Source of the DNA: Moniliella sp. 'wahieum'
Lineage: Eukaryota > Basidiomycota > Moniliellomycetes > Moniliellales > Moniliellaceae
Length of the DNA: 64,000 nt
Assembly (NCBI GenBank): GCA_003971905.1
Contig: RSEE01000029.1
Location: 620,001-684,000, forward strand
Direction: 5' to 3'
In this document: piece after piece, positions 1-12,250 of the stretch
How the letters are laid out: each line of letters begins with the position of its first letter
How positions within the stretch are numbered: position 1 is the first letter of the stretch
The notes under the pieces: generated by a model
Seen by the model: only the letters and a program-made list of their open reading frames with translations
The model's database searches: none
What the model was told of the DNA's origin: nothing
Program-made: the position numbers and the translations under genes

Positions 1-110
1 GTGGCTCCGGTGGCGCCTCAGGGGGGCGGATGTTGCAGCCACACTAACCCCGCCCTTCTTCTTGCCTCGGCACATTGCCGCCCAACCATCCCACCCAACC
101 ACCACCGCCC

Positions 111-1147
111 ATGTCTGCCGACACCCCCCAGCACCGCCTCCGCTACATCAAGAGCAGCACCGCCGCCCTCGTCGGCTGCCCCAGCACCGCTGGCCAGGGC
201 AAGGCCGGCGTCGAGCACGGCCCCAACGCGCTCATCGAGGCTGGCCTGCCTGCGCAGCTCGAGCAGCTTGGCTGGCACGTCGAGTTGACGGCCACCAGGA
301 CTTTGCCACGATTGCCACCCCCGAGTTCGTTGCCAGCGACACCGATCTCGACGGCATGAAAAGCCCCGGACCGTGTCGGCGATCACCAAGCACGTGGCCG
401 AGGTCGTTGCCGCCCACGCCACGCAGGGCAAGATTCCCGTCACCTTGGTGGCGACCACAGTCTGGTGCGTTGCTCCCCGCTTCGTTTTGTCTGAGCTAAC
501 GCGCTAACACGGCTGTTGCTAGGGTTTGGGCACTGTGCTTGGCACCCTCACTGCCCACCCCGAGCGGGCTGATCTGGGTCGACGCTCATGCCGACATCAA
601 CACGCCCAAGTCGACCGAGAGTGGCAACCTGCACGGCTGCCCGTTTCCTTCCTGCTTGGGCTCAAGGACAGCTGGTGCACCCGTTTGAGTGGCTCCCTGG
701 TCCGGCAGGCAAGTTCCTCGACCCGAAGCGGCTCGTGTTTATTGGCCTACGGGATGTGGATGCGGGGGGAGAAGCAGATCCTACGCGAATACGGCATCAA
801 GGCCTACTCGATGTTTGAGGTGGACAAGTATGGGATTGGTGCGGTGGTGGACAAGGCGCTGGACTACCTCAATGACGGCGTGCAAGGCAAACGTCAACGC
901 CCCATTCACCTCTCCTTTGATGTCGATGCCATGGACCCCACTGTCGCCGCTAGCACGGGACCCCCGTTCGCGGAGGCCTCACCTTCCGCGAGGGCCATTC
1001 ATCTGCGAGGCGCTGTACGAGACGGGCAATTTGGTTGCCATGGACATTATGGAGGTCAACCCTGCTCTTTCTCCTGAGAACGCAGAGGCAACCGTAGCGA
1101 TTGGCTGCTCCCTTGTCCGCGCTGCGTTGGGGGAGACGTTGCTCTAA
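111..1147 (+). CDS. CAR1: Arginase
   Basis: Hydrolyses L-arginine to ornithine and urea; a cytosolic binuclear-manganese enzyme of the ureohydrolase family. The start at 111 gives [10 protein letters not shown], followed by the fungal arginase N-terminus [14 protein letters not shown]. Three family metal-binding blocks can be read: GGDHSL just before the intron, DAHADINTP near 585-612, and SFDVDAMDP near 913-940. The C-terminus ends near 1147 with [19 protein letters not shown] and a short tail. One intron, 465-522 (GTGCGT..TAG, branch CTAAC), splits HSL from GLGTVLGT. The blocks lie in different frames, so at least four single-base shifts are present, one of them GGG read as GG in GGDHS. All blocks are in order and no region is missing, so I take these as consensus errors rather than a dead gene, though a recent pseudogene is possible. 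Confidence 0.9.
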
Positions 1148-2604
1148 GGCTGAGCGCTTACCGCAACCCGCTTTCCCCGCCTCGCCCGCCCTTGTCCGTC
1201 ATACTATTTGCAACAACTTATCAAGTTCGCAATGCATTATCAAGTACTTGTCCACCACGTGTGCCGCTGGCCCGATCCAATCCAGTTGGATGGGGGGTTA
1301 ACGGCAGCGGTGCTCGTATTCATACAACAACGTTTGAGGAGGCCACGAGAGGTGTGTGCTACGCAAACTAGAACGAGATAGCATTTGCCAGGGACGTTTG
1401 ATACCATTGCTGTCCCTATCGACTATCCCCCACCAAATCAAGCAGACCAGTAGACATTTTTGCTGTCACCATGTCATTGACATCCACCCTGCCCTCGGAC
1501 CAGACTGAGAATACTGCATGGCTACTGCACTAGCAGTCATCGATCTTGTGCCCGCTGTGGCACGATGAAAAGTAGTGCCAATGAGAGCGCAGCCTTCCTT
1601 CCACGCTGTGTCTATAGGCGGGTCGGGTGTCACGGGCGTCAGGTGTGCTGTATGCTGGGTGGCGAGTCACTGGGGGTGTCGACGCAGGAGGAAGGTGGCG
1701 CAAGGGCGGGGCGGACGGGTGGATGGCCAAGCCAGGGGCGAGATGGATAAGGAGTTGGACGCGTTGGAGGGGAGGCAGGTGCTGGGCCTGAGGGGCAGAG
1801 GCTGAGCCAGGAGCAATCGCAGTCCGCTGGCAGCTGTGGCCAGAGTGACCCGTGGCATGCGGCCGTACACTAACTCAGGCCAATTATGGTGCGCATCAAA
1901 ATGTGGGTGTGCTAGGGTGTGGATTCGCTTGCCCCAGTACGCCGTAGTACGCACATCCGTCCTATCCTCCTGGCGGCATGGGCCACCGCTGCCGCCTAGA
2001 TCAGCCAGCAGCGCCCTTCTTGCCCGCCAGATCCCAGCGCCACGCCACGCAAACGAGCGGGCAAGCGGACGAGTGGACGCACGCGTGGACCGTACTGGGA
2101 ACGCCCACGACTGGGAGAGCAGCCGGCAGCGCGCTAGGCTGGCACGTTACTACGCTTGGACGTCCCTCTGCCAACTCAACCACCTCCCTCCCTCGGCCTC
2201 ATGGCGTCGCCATCGAGTATATCATCGCTTACTAGTGCTTCCCCTTTGCGGATCCTGCCAGTGGTCCCTCCTGCATCCTGTACGATGGCCCTAGCCCCCC
2301 CCAGGCACAAACCTGGGCACCCCCCCCGCATCGTAACCGTACTAGACAGCCACTGGTGCCCCCCCCAAGAAGAAGAGGTTCACAACCCCCGCCTGCGCGT
2401 GATCCTACGAGGAATATGATCTGTGCCCAACCAGGCCAAATAGCACACAGCCATGTAAGACACCCACCCCCTCTTGTCCCCCAACAGCACATATCTTCCA
2501 CGCTTGATCAGTCGCGCCCTCGTTTCCCGCTTTCCTCTTTCTTGTGCCGTCTTCCCTCTGCCTCCCACCACCACCACCTGCGCCTCGCTCCTACCTGCCC
2601 CGCC
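1148..2604. other. Intergenic region, arginase to histone H1
   Basis: About 1.45 kb without a gene I can support. It has GC-rich stretches, several C-runs near 2297-2370 and pyrimidine-rich sequence approaching the H1 start, which fits the H1 promoter and 5' leader. I see no RNA gene. Confidence 0.5.
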
Positions 2605-3333
2605 ATGCCTGCCGCCAAGACTGCTGCGCCCAAGAAACCCGATGCGCTCCTACGAGGTACGTGCTCTCCCTCGCGTGCCGTTGGGCGCCCTGCGCTCGCC
2701 GCGCGCTCTGAGGCTGTGGAACGACAAGGGACAAGTTTGCCACCTGGACTCTGGCGCTGCCTTGCTGCCTCGCTGCTCAATATTCAATACTCAATGCTCA
2801 ATGCTCGGTACTGACACGCTCCCTGGCTGATGCAGGCAATGATCAAGGAAGCATTCTTGCTCACCCGGAAGCCGCGCGAGCTGGGCTGTCGCGTCAGCTG
2901 CTCAAGAAGTGGATTCAGGCGCAGCACCCGACCACCGCCGAGAGCCCCGCAGCTACCTTTAGCGGACTGGTTGCTCGCGCCATTGCCAAGGGCGCGGAGA
3001 AGCATGTGTTCCTCCTCCCAAGGGCCCGGCCGGCAAGGTGAAGCTGGCTCCGACAGCCAAGGTCGCAGTAAAGAAGGTGCCGTCCAAGTCCGCTGGGCCA
3101 AAGAAGGCTGAGAAGAGGACGGCCAAAAAGACGTCGAGCACAACAAAGAAGGCGAGCTCGGCCAAGAAGGCGGGTACGAAGGCTAAGACTCAGACGAAGG
3201 CTAAGGCTAAGCCTACCACGACCAAGGCCAAGGCCAAGTCTACCACGACCAAGGCGCCCAAGGCCAAGGCCAAGACGTCAAGGCTGCCAAGCCCGTCAAA
3301 GCCGCGCCCAAGGCAAAGAAGGTGGCGGCCTAG
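2605..3333 (+). CDS. Linker histone H1
   Basis: Binds linker DNA and the nucleosome dyad. The protein starts MPAAKTAAPKKP, has one winged-helix H1/H5 globular domain (SYEAMIKEAF.. RQLLKKWIQAQHP.. FSGLVARAIAKGAE, roughly residues 14-85), then a long Lys/Ala/Thr-rich tail with repeated AKAK and PTTTKAKAK steps, ending KAKKVAA. One intron, 2657-2835 (GTACGT..GCAG, branch ACTGAC), sits inside the first globular helix, between SYE and AMIKE. The globular domain is spread over two frames, so two or three single-base shifts are present, one in the A/C run before the intron. Fungi often have a single H1 gene. H3 and H4 lie 6-8 kb downstream. Confidence 0.88.
2779..2806. repeat. Heptad array inside the H1 intron
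   Basis: Four consecutive 7-bp units in perfect register: AATATTC, AATACTC, AATGCTC, AATGCTC. The first is a 6-bp palindrome plus C; the others differ from it by one or two bases. It belongs to the 7-bp family found across the intergenic DNA of this window. Confidence 0.85.
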
Positions 3334-3791
3334 GTCGTACGAGCCTTGTGTCTGCTCTTGTCGTTTGACAGCGTGGCTCGATCGACTGGGTTCGCGCGTG
3401 ATCCGTCTGTGTACTATTTCCTTTCTCCTTCTCCTTCGCCTTTCGCCTTTCGCCTTCGGCCTTTCTCCTTTCGCCTCCCTCTGTCCCCTTCTGTCTTACC
3501 CTTTCCCCTCCTTGGTGACATGTTCTCACTCCTGTACTATGTACTACTTCATCCGCTCCCCTTATGCTCTGTTCCGTCTGCACAAAATGGACGGGGTTCA
3601 TTTATAGAGCAGACTAGCTAGGCCGTGGGCGCGAGAGCAAGGAAGCTGTCCACTACCGTTCAAGCTTCTATGTGCATTGGCTCGGTACCGTGCCGAGGCA
3701 AGGGACTAGAGCGATCAAATCAAATCAAATCTAACCAGTAATAGTACATGGCAAGAAGGGAATAGAGGGGGAGATACAACAAGGCCACGAA
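3334..3791. other. Convergent 3' region between H1 and NUF2
   Basis: It holds the 3' ends of H1 and the oppositely oriented NUF2. The H1 side is a pyrimidine tract of repeated CTTTCGCCTTT and TTTCTCC steps (about 3420-3520). A short ATCAA run lies near 3716-3731. No gene seen. Confidence 0.5.
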
Positions 3792-5227
3792 TCAGATCCC
3801 AGTCCCAAAGGGAGGGTGCAACTGCTCGAGACGAGCTAGAAGGCAATGCCCAGGCTCTGTGCAATGCTTCATGTACGACTCGGCAAGACGGGTGAGCGAG
3901 TCGCGCTCCTCCTGCAACTTGAGCACTTGCGCATGGTGCTTCAGGTGGATCTCCTCAATGTGCAGGTAGGTCAGCAAGTGTGTCGTCGTGGAGCAGGCTC
4001 TAGAGTCAGGGGGGACAGGAACATACCTGGTTCTCCAATTCGCGGCATGTCTTGTCCCGGGCTGTAGCTTCTTGCAATTTGGCCTGCTTGTCGGCGGTAG
4101 CGAGCTTGAGTGACTGTTGCAGTTCCTCCCGCTTCTTGGTCCATAGGTTACGTTTCTGTTCCAAGTTGGCCAAGAGGCGTTCGGAACGGGCCGTGTCCAC
4201 TTCGATTCGCTGGGCAGCCTGCTTGTGTTGGAACAGGAGGTCGTCCAACTCGGTTCGGTCGCGGCGACATGAGCCTCCAACTCGGCCGCAGCCGTTTTCT
4301 CCTTATCGGCACGCGCTTGCTCACTGACCACACGGTGCATCGCTTCGTTGGCAGTGGCCAACGCGGCGGCCAAGGACGCGGCCGAGTCGCGCTGCCGCGC
4401 CGCATCCGACGCATTGCGCTCCTCCTCGGCTAGCTCGAGCTTGGCAATGCGCAGCGCCTCGTGAGCTGCGTCAAGGCCGCCAACAAGGCTTCGGGACTTT
4501 GACGTGTGCGTCGCCGGAGCGCTTCGACCTCGGTGGCGAGGTTGTGAGCATGCTTCGTCCCGAACGCGCGCGCTTCGCGCGTCGCCTTTTCCCGCTGAAA
4601 CTTCCAACGTGGTCAGGCGCGGTTTGCTCGGCACGCAATTCGCGCAGACGCTTGTCCAGCTATCGTTCCTGCGAGAAATTTCGCCCAGTTCGGCTTCTTC
4701 GGCTTTTTCTTGCGCTTTGATCGCGGCAATTTCCTCCTCCTTGCGCGCCACCTCGCTGCGCAACTCGTCCCGCTCCACCACAAGGGCATCGCTATTGGAT
4801 GTCAAGGCTTCGAACTCGTGGATGCGGTCGTGGCGGTGGCCCCAAAAGTTGTGCAGGGCAGAGAGGTGGCGCTTGAAGCGGCCCTTTTGAGGGCGGGTGA
4901 GGTCGAGCAGGGTAAAGTCGGTAATGGTAGCTGCGGTCATCAGCTCGCGCATCTCCCGAAAGAGGTAGAGGATGTTAAAGGAGGACACGTAGAGCTCCTC
5001 GTGCTCCAAGCCACTGACGGGGTACGTCTGCGCTGGTCAATCAGGTCTTGGTTCACCCCGCTGAGGCCCTCGAGAAAGGCACTGAAGCAGGCCTCGGCCA
5101 CCGCCCGGTTGGGCGACGAGATCTGCTCGGCAGAGATGGGACAGCCGAGCTCGGTCTGCAGCAGCTCGCTCAGCGCCTTGGCGGACACATGCGGGAAGGA
5201 GGTGGAGGTGACACCGGGCGCGGCCAT
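3792..5227 (-). CDS. NUF2: Kinetochore protein Nuf2 (Ndc80 complex)
   Basis: A subunit of the Ndc80 complex that couples kinetochores to spindle microtubules. The N-terminal part (about residues 1-150) fits the Nuf2 calponin-homology domain: FPHVSAKALSELLQTELG, then AFLEGL, GLEHEELYVSSFNILYLFREM, and the family block TRPQKGRFKRHLSALHNFWGHR. The rest, to about residue 450, is Glu/Lys/Arg/Leu-rich coiled coil ending near LQEERDSLTRLAESYMKH. Length matches the usual 440-480 residues. Single-base shifts occur between the N-terminal block and GLEHEEL and again in the coiled coil. A possible very short intron (GTATGT..CTAG, about 27 bp near 4012-4038) lies near the 3' end, so the exact C-terminus is uncertain. 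Confidence 0.85.
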
Positions 5228-6565
5228 GGCGTGCTGCAGGGCAAGGAGCGGATGGTGGGGGGGAGGAGGGAGGACAGCGGACGGTAGACGAGTGTTGAAC
5301 TCGACGTTGATTTGCGCTGGCTCACGCGTGCCATCAGCGGTGGGCCCTCACCCATCGCCGCCTCACCGCACGCGTGAGTCACGCGCCCAGAGGGGTGCAT
5401 CACGTGACAGGACCTGTCTTCAACTTTGCTACCGACGGTGGTGGGGAACGTTGAACATTGAACATTGAACATTGAACATTGAACATTGAACATTGAACAT
5501 TCCTACAACGCTGGCGTTGCACCGATGGGGGAGGACCACGTGCCACGCGCAAAGACGGGGCTAGCGCCTCCCAGCCACGTCCTGGGTCCAATGTACTGTG
5601 TACCCGCCGTGTGCGGTGGAACCAAGGAGGGGGGGGGCAGGCACTGGACAGCACTGCACGTGCGCAACGCGGCGTGTGCTGAGTGGATGGGGTTGTATTT
5701 CAAACGGAAGCGCTGGCGTAGCGTAGCCCTGGTGTCTTTGCCTCCGCACGGTCCAGCTTCCGATCCAAGTTGAACGTTCAAGCGCATTGCCTTCCAACCA
5801 GCCCCCTTCTGGGTAGGATGCTGCCTGGGCAGCGTGGGCCTTGGCCCCAAAGAGGGGGGAAAGGGGCGCACGAAATGGGAAAGGGCCAGCGGAGGATAGG
5901 CTGTGGAGGCGACGCGGCAACGGAGCGGCGGGAAGCGCCGACTTGGAGCCAGTGGGAATTCAAGTTGAATATTGAATGCTGGCGGGTGGGAGGGTGATGC
6001 GGACGGGTGACGCGCAGGCGTGTGTCGAGCATGGCGCTCGTAGCAGCTGTGGCCCGCAGCGGCAGAGGGGCAGTGTGTGCACCGGGTTCGTTGGACGATG
6101 GATGATCCTGTCGAGGTGCCTCGGCTGCTTCCGCCCAGCAGGCGCATCCACCCTCGAGACGCTCGGCATCACCAACTGCCTGCCCTCACCGCCTTGCGTC
6201 GCCTCCTCTCCTGCTCTTCTCCTTCTCCTCCTCCCTTGGGCCAGCGAGCGCGCGTGCTAGTGCCCGTGCCAGTCTCCGCGTCAGCACCACAGGCAGCACC
6301 GGTGTCCCCGCCCTGCCTCCGTACCCTCCCTCAGTCCTCAGGGCCTCATCCTGCACCCCCTGGCCACAGACCACCACGCCTCCCTGACGTTGACCCTCTG
6401 CCGTCACCCAGCCCCCACCGCCGCTGCGCCCCCCCCCACCCCCATTGCCGCCCCTGTCGCTAGCCCTGTCTCAGTCGCTGTCGCCATCGCCATCACCATC
6501 GCCATCACCATCATCATCACCATCGTCCTCCTACCTCCCACCACTAGCCCCCCCACCCCCGCGCC
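5228..6565. other. Divergent intergenic region, NUF2 to Pho80-like cyclin
   Basis: It separates two genes transcribed away from each other and carries a 7-bp tandem array at 5446-5501. From about 6190 it becomes C-rich with CATCACCATCGC-type triplet repeats (6480-6530). That stretch could be leader or an upstream exon of the cyclin gene; I cannot decide which. Confidence 0.45.
5446..5501. repeat. (AACATTG)n heptad array
   Basis: Eight tandem 7-bp units. The first is AACGTTG, which contains the palindrome AACGTT; the others are AACATTG, which is the same unit with CpG changed to CpA. It lies about 220 bp upstream of the NUF2 start. Confidence 0.95.
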
Positions 6566-6676
6566 ATGTCGGCCCCGCATCCCACTCACCCCATCTGCCC
6601 CTCCTTGCCCCGGCAACCCTCCTCTGGGTCTGCCAGCCCCCGTGCGCATGCTGACCCTCCCGGTCCCCGCCAGAGT

Positions 6677-6709
<33 letters not shown>

Positions 6710-7952
6710 GCCCCCTGCATCGTCTTTGCATGGCCCGCAGTCCCTACCCCCACCCGGGTCGGACCCAGCGGACCAGCCCAGGCCACATCTCGACCTGGCC
6801 ACCTACCCCAGCCGGGACTTGTGCGGGTGTTGGCCGCGCTATTGCAGCAGATTGCCAGTGCGAATGACCGCTTGAGCCCTCGGACCACCAGTGCTTCCCA
6901 TTCTCACTCCCAGTCCCAGTCCCAGTCCCAATCCCAATCTCAGTCCCAGTCTCAGTCCCAGTCCCCGTCCCACTCTCATACGCGGCAGGCAGCTGCGACA
7001 ATACCCGATTCGACGCCTGGGGAGGACGGGAAGCAGCCTACGACGACGGATTCTGCCAATTCTACTGGCTCTGCTGGTACGGTCAATCCAGCTGCCCCAC
7101 CTGCTGCGAACCGGTGGGAAGCGCTCGAGTCGAGTCTGGACCGGATTAGTGGTACTCCACAGATGACGTCGGCAGCGCAAGGGGCGCTCACCACGGTAGT
7201 AGCACACTGTGTTTCCATGCACGCACCGTACCCAGCATCTCGATTGCCGACTACTTGTTGCGCATCCTCAAGTACTGTCCCACCACCAATGAGGTCTTCA
7301 TCTCCCTCCTGGTCTACTTTGACCGCATGAGCCGCATGGGTGGTGCTACCTTTTCCGCCTCCCCTTCTCTCGGCGACGACAAACCCACTACGGCCGTCAC
7401 GGCCGACAGTCTGACCCAGGCTAGGCTTTCGCCGCAGGACAAGCTCCCACAGACCGCTCGCCCTGGTCGGGCTGCGCAGGACGAGCCCGAGGCCGAGTTG
7501 GTGTACCCTGGCATGAAGGGCTTTGCCATTGACTCGTTCAATGTGCACAGACTCGTCATTGCCGGGATCACGGTAGCGAGCAAATTTTTCTCGACGTGTT
7601 CTACACCAACTCGCGCTACGCCAAGGTGGGTGGACTGGGCGTGACCGAACTGAACCAGCTCGAGTTACAGTTCCTGCTGCTCAACGACTTTCGCCTCTCC
7701 ATCCCGCTCGACGAGTTCCAACGCTACGCGGACCAGTTGCTCCAGTTTGGTTTGGGCCAGCTCCCGCCGCCCGGACCCGAAGCAGCCAACAACACCCCAC
7801 CTTGCTTCCCACCCGCACTCGACCCACACTCGCACCCACACTCGCACCCGCACTCGCACCCACACTCGCATTCCCACACCGAACCAGGTGCACACCCTTC
7901 GGCACCTCGCCAACCTCACGCCCACTTTGCCGTGCCCTCGGGCCACAGCTAG
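6566..7952 (+). CDS. Pho80-like (Pho85-type) cyclin
   Basis: Cyclins of this family bind the Pho85/Cdk5-type kinase and act in phosphate and nutrient control. The N-terminal half is low complexity: a poly-proline run from a 30-base C tract, then alternating Ser-Gln (about 6898-6965). The cyclin box follows: FHARTVPSISIADYLLRILK, NEVFISLLVYFDRMSR, FNVHRLVIAGITVASKFF, YTNSRYAKVGGLGVTELN, LEL(Q)FLLLNDFRL, all typical of the Pho80 domain. An insert of about 45 residues rich in Pro/Thr/Ala splits the box after FDRMSR. The C-terminus carries a His-Pro/His-Ser repeat (7830-7880). Single-base shifts lie before FHAR and after ASKFF. The start is uncertain: 6566 is the first Met in frame, but an upstream exon is possible. 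Confidence 0.85.
6678..6707. repeat. 30-base C homopolymer within the coding region
   Basis: An unbroken run of C encodes poly-proline in the N-terminal half of the cyclin. Its true length is likely uncertain in any sequencing method, so the upstream reading frame is not secure. Confidence 0.9.
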
Positions 7953-8638
7953 TACCGCATCTGGCCTGCCCCATGTCCACTTGCACTTGAGGCGCAACGC
8001 CCTCCCCCCCCCCCACTTGCCTGCTGAAGGCGCTGAAGCTTGAAGCAGGATCGGCTACGCTGGGCCCGGTACGCCCCCCCTTCGCGCTCTCTCTTGCGCA
8101 TCGATGTGCTGTTCATCCATGTCGCACCCCCCGCGTGCATGGCGGGTCGTTCGCTCCGAGCTCAGATCGGAGACTCAGATCAGAGACTCAGATCTATTCT
8201 CTATTCCACTCCCTCATCTGTTCTGTCTTCGCTGCATGTAGGTAATCGGTAAATCGGTAACCTTCTCTCCGATCTAATGCCTTACTTGCTCTTACCCAGT
8301 TCCTAGTTACTAATTACTAGGTTCCTGGTACCCGGGAACCAGATGTCCCGCGCGCGAGGGTATCGGCGAGGCCAGTTGTCAGCGCTCAGCATTTAGCCGG
8401 TAACCGGTAACCAGCCAAGTCACTAGTTGGTGACTAGTCACTACGTAGGTGGCCAGCTGCAGGCGTAACCCTAAGGAGAGACAGGGCTGGTGCTCCCCAG
8501 AAAAGGGGGGACAGTAGGTACAGCGCTGGGACAGCTCGCGTGGCGGCGCAGCGCTGCGACGCTTGCATGGGCCTCTTCCCCCTGGGGTTCCAGGCACCAC
8601 ACGAGCACAACAGGGCGCGACCCAGGAGCAGGGGGGGT

Positions 8639-8662
8639 ACTAGTTACTAGTTACTAGTTACT
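8639..8662. repeat. (ACTAGTT)3 heptad array
   Basis: Three and a half tandem units of the palindrome ACTAGT plus T. Confidence 0.9.
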
Positions 8663-8845
8663 ATGCAGTCCCAGCTCCCCCGGCAACCAGCCCACCTCTA
8701 CCGGCTACTCCACCAATGCCATCCGTGGTCGAGGGATCGCAATTACATATACATACCCCAACGCCCACGCTGGCTCCACCCCGGCGCCACCTCTGGTCCT
8801 CCCAGGCTCAACGCGCTCAACGTTCAACCAACCGTCAAGCTCATC

Positions 8846-8865
8846 AAGCTTCAAGCTTCAAGCTT
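8846..8865. repeat. (AAGCTTC)3 heptad array
   Basis: Nearly three tandem units of the palindrome AAGCTT plus C, preceded by related CAAGCTCATC sequence. Confidence 0.9.
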
Positions 8866-9191
8866 GCCAATGCGCAGTGGAGCACCAGGGGCCCCTCAAT
8901 GGCCATACCGATTCCGAGTGCCCCCGAGCCTGTCCAGCCCCTTGTGGGCTGTGGCCTACCTCCTTTCCGCCTGTCTTTCTCTTCTTTCCGCGCCCCCTCG
9001 CAAGCAATTTCCAGTGCAACTGGATGCTTGATTTATACACTCTGCAGTGCCCGCCGTACCGTCATGGATCGATGCTATCGCTGGATGATGCATGATGCAC
9101 GGCGCATAGGCCCAACTATACGACAGAAGACGAGCTCCATACGAGGAACATGTATTGTACATGGTAAAGTACATGAGCGCATGCGCGGGGC

Positions 9192-9753
<562 letters not shown>

Positions 9754-9759
9754 TCAGCT

Positions 9760-9766
9760 TATATAT
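9760..9766 (-). promoter_or_regulatory. TATA box of histone H3
   Basis: TATATA lies about 80 bp upstream of the H3 start codon, at the spacing expected for a core promoter with a short leader. Confidence 0.65.
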
Positions 9767-9851
9767 GGGGGGTGGTCCTTGCTGCCTCTGCCGCCTTGAA
9801 CGTAACCCACGCGCCTGTCTCGCATGGCGTTGGGTCGGTTGAGCCTGGTCG

Positions 9852-10138
9852 CGTTCACACTAGTTTCAAAGTTTGAACATTGTTCGCACGTTCACAACGC
9901 GTTTCCTCTGCCGTGCAGACACAAAGCCGCGTTCACAACGTTCACATTCACCAGACCTCCCAGCGAAATGCGCGCGTTCACAAGCTACAGCGCCTATGCG
10001 GGCGACTGAACGTTCAAGTGGGCTGTTGAAATTGAAACCAGCGGATTGCAACTTCAAGCTTCAAGGTGGCCTCACATGGGTGCGAGCCAGGCCAGTTGTG
10101 AACGTGGCCTGGCGCGGAGGAAGCACCGGACGTTCACA
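9852..10138. promoter_or_regulatory. Repeated CGTTCACA element in the H3-H4 divergent promoter
   Basis: Seven exact copies of CGTTCACA occur in 290 bp: plus strand at 9852, 9889, 9930, 9939, 9975 and 10131, and reversed (TGTGAACG) at 10097. Several extend to CGTTCACAACG. They sit between the TATA boxes of H3 and H4. Histone gene pairs in fungi share upstream elements for S-phase expression; that this octamer is such an element is my inference. Confidence 0.6.
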
Positions 10139-10423
10139 AACCCCATTCGACAGGCAGGAAAGGAGAGGTGTCTCAGCCGTGTGTAGGCGCCATCCCTTCC
10201 CATGCCCAGCGCGCTAGCCAACTCATCATCTCATCTCGGTTTGGTGCGTCGCCCGGTTTGGGGGGCGATAGCAAGCGTCTGGGCCGGGCAGCAGCCCAGT
10301 CACAGCCTTTCCGGCAGAGTGCATTCCATTCAACCGCCGCAGGCGCCGCGGGGGCAGCCTCACCAGCCTGCCAGTTGCCTGAGCAACAGCATGGTGCTGT
10401 CCCGAGCGACCTCAGCGCACTGG

Positions 10424-10947
<524 letters not shown>

Positions 10948-12250
10948 AGGCGCCAGTGCGTTGCCTACTTCGCACTTCCCTTATTGTATTACGGCCCTTG
11001 GAAGTCTGCTTCCTCTATGAAGATGCTTCTGTCATGCTAGCTGTCGTGTCGGGTACGCCTTCGACAGGTACTCAGTAGGTTGGTAGTGGTAGTGCTGTAG
11101 CCAGCGTCGCTTCGCAAGGCAGTGTGTCTGTTGGTGAGCACGAGCAGAGGGCAGTGTTGGGCCCGCTTGGAGCTCGAAGGCTGCCCACCGCCACCTGCGT
11201 GTGCGGCGCCCAAGCGAAGGCGACCTGTTGACGAGATGGGGGTCGGACTCGCCACCCCTTCTCGGCAACAGCCTCCGGCACTGGCCCCCAGCCAGCATCC
11301 CCAGGGCAGCACAGGCGCAGCACAGTGGCCGGCCAGGTCGGCATGTGCTGTTACGTATACCCCGAGCTCAGGCACGCTGCGACTGTGCTTGGTCTGGGGT
11401 GAGCTCCCTGCAGAAGACAGGCGCAGTGCCTGCACGCTCCGTTCGCCCCCCAGCAGTGGCCAGGGAGAGCGACCAGTGAGCGCCAGGTGGGCGACGCAAG
11501 CAACGCACGGCTGCGGGCCAACCTGCTCTTGCACCACCACCGCTCTCTGTGCCGCGCGCCTCTCCCCATCTCCAAGCATCGCAAATGGTCAGCATCCATC
11601 CGTCCATCCATCTGTCCATCCATCCCATCCATCCCACCCGCTCCTCCCCTTTCTCCTGAGCTCTGCTGCGCGTGGCCCGCGTCCATGGCCCGCTCGGCGC
11701 GTCGCGTGTTGCCTCCTGCGCCCCGCATGCAGGAGCCGTGTCCCCGCATCTGCGTGACGTGTGCTTGTGCTCGTCCGGCAGAGACACAACCCTCGCCCCC
11801 CTCTCCCCCCCTCCCTCTACCCCCCCTGCTCTCACGGCATGGACGTGGCCCAAGCGGGTGTGTTGAGCGGCCGTCGGGTTAACAAGCGGTCCGTGTGCAG
11901 CTGGCCTTGCCGTCTCTCTCCTTTGAGTCCTGGCCCCTGGTGCTTGTGCTGCGTTTGGGCCGTGAACTGCGCGAGACTCCATGCGTGTCTGCTTGGTCGA
12001 GGGCAGCGGTCGACCAGGACGCTGTCGGTCGACCGAAGCCGGACTGGGAAGCGCTCGTCTCACGCTAGCTTGACTAGGCGTGATGGAGCGGCGTCTCTCT
12101 TCTCAGCCTCCCCCTCACTCCTCCCTTCCCAGCCCCTTTCTCCTCCACTCCCCACCTCGACTTGAACTAACTCATCGTCTTGATGTCTGCTCGCTGTTTC
12201 CACTTGCTGTTTGATCCGCCCTGTCTACCGTTCCACCGCCTCAGTCCTCC
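10948..12250. other. Intergenic region, H4 to YRA1
   Basis: GC-rich sequence with a CCATCCATC run near 11589-11640 and C-rich, pyrimidine-rich tracts toward the YRA1 start (12100-12170). Several open frames on both strands show no domain I recognise. It probably holds the H4 3' region and the YRA1 promoter and leader. Confidence 0.5.

Larger units (their letters stand above)
7953..9191. other. Intergenic region, cyclin to histone H3 (convergent)
   Basis: It contains the 3' ends of the cyclin and of the oppositely oriented H3 gene. It holds phased 7-bp arrays: AGACTCAGATC-type repeats near 8160-8195, ACTAGTT at 8639-8662 and AAGCTTC at 8846-8865. Palindromic GGTACC, ACTAGT and ACCGGT sites cluster at 8300-8450. 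No gene recognised. Confidence 0.55.
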
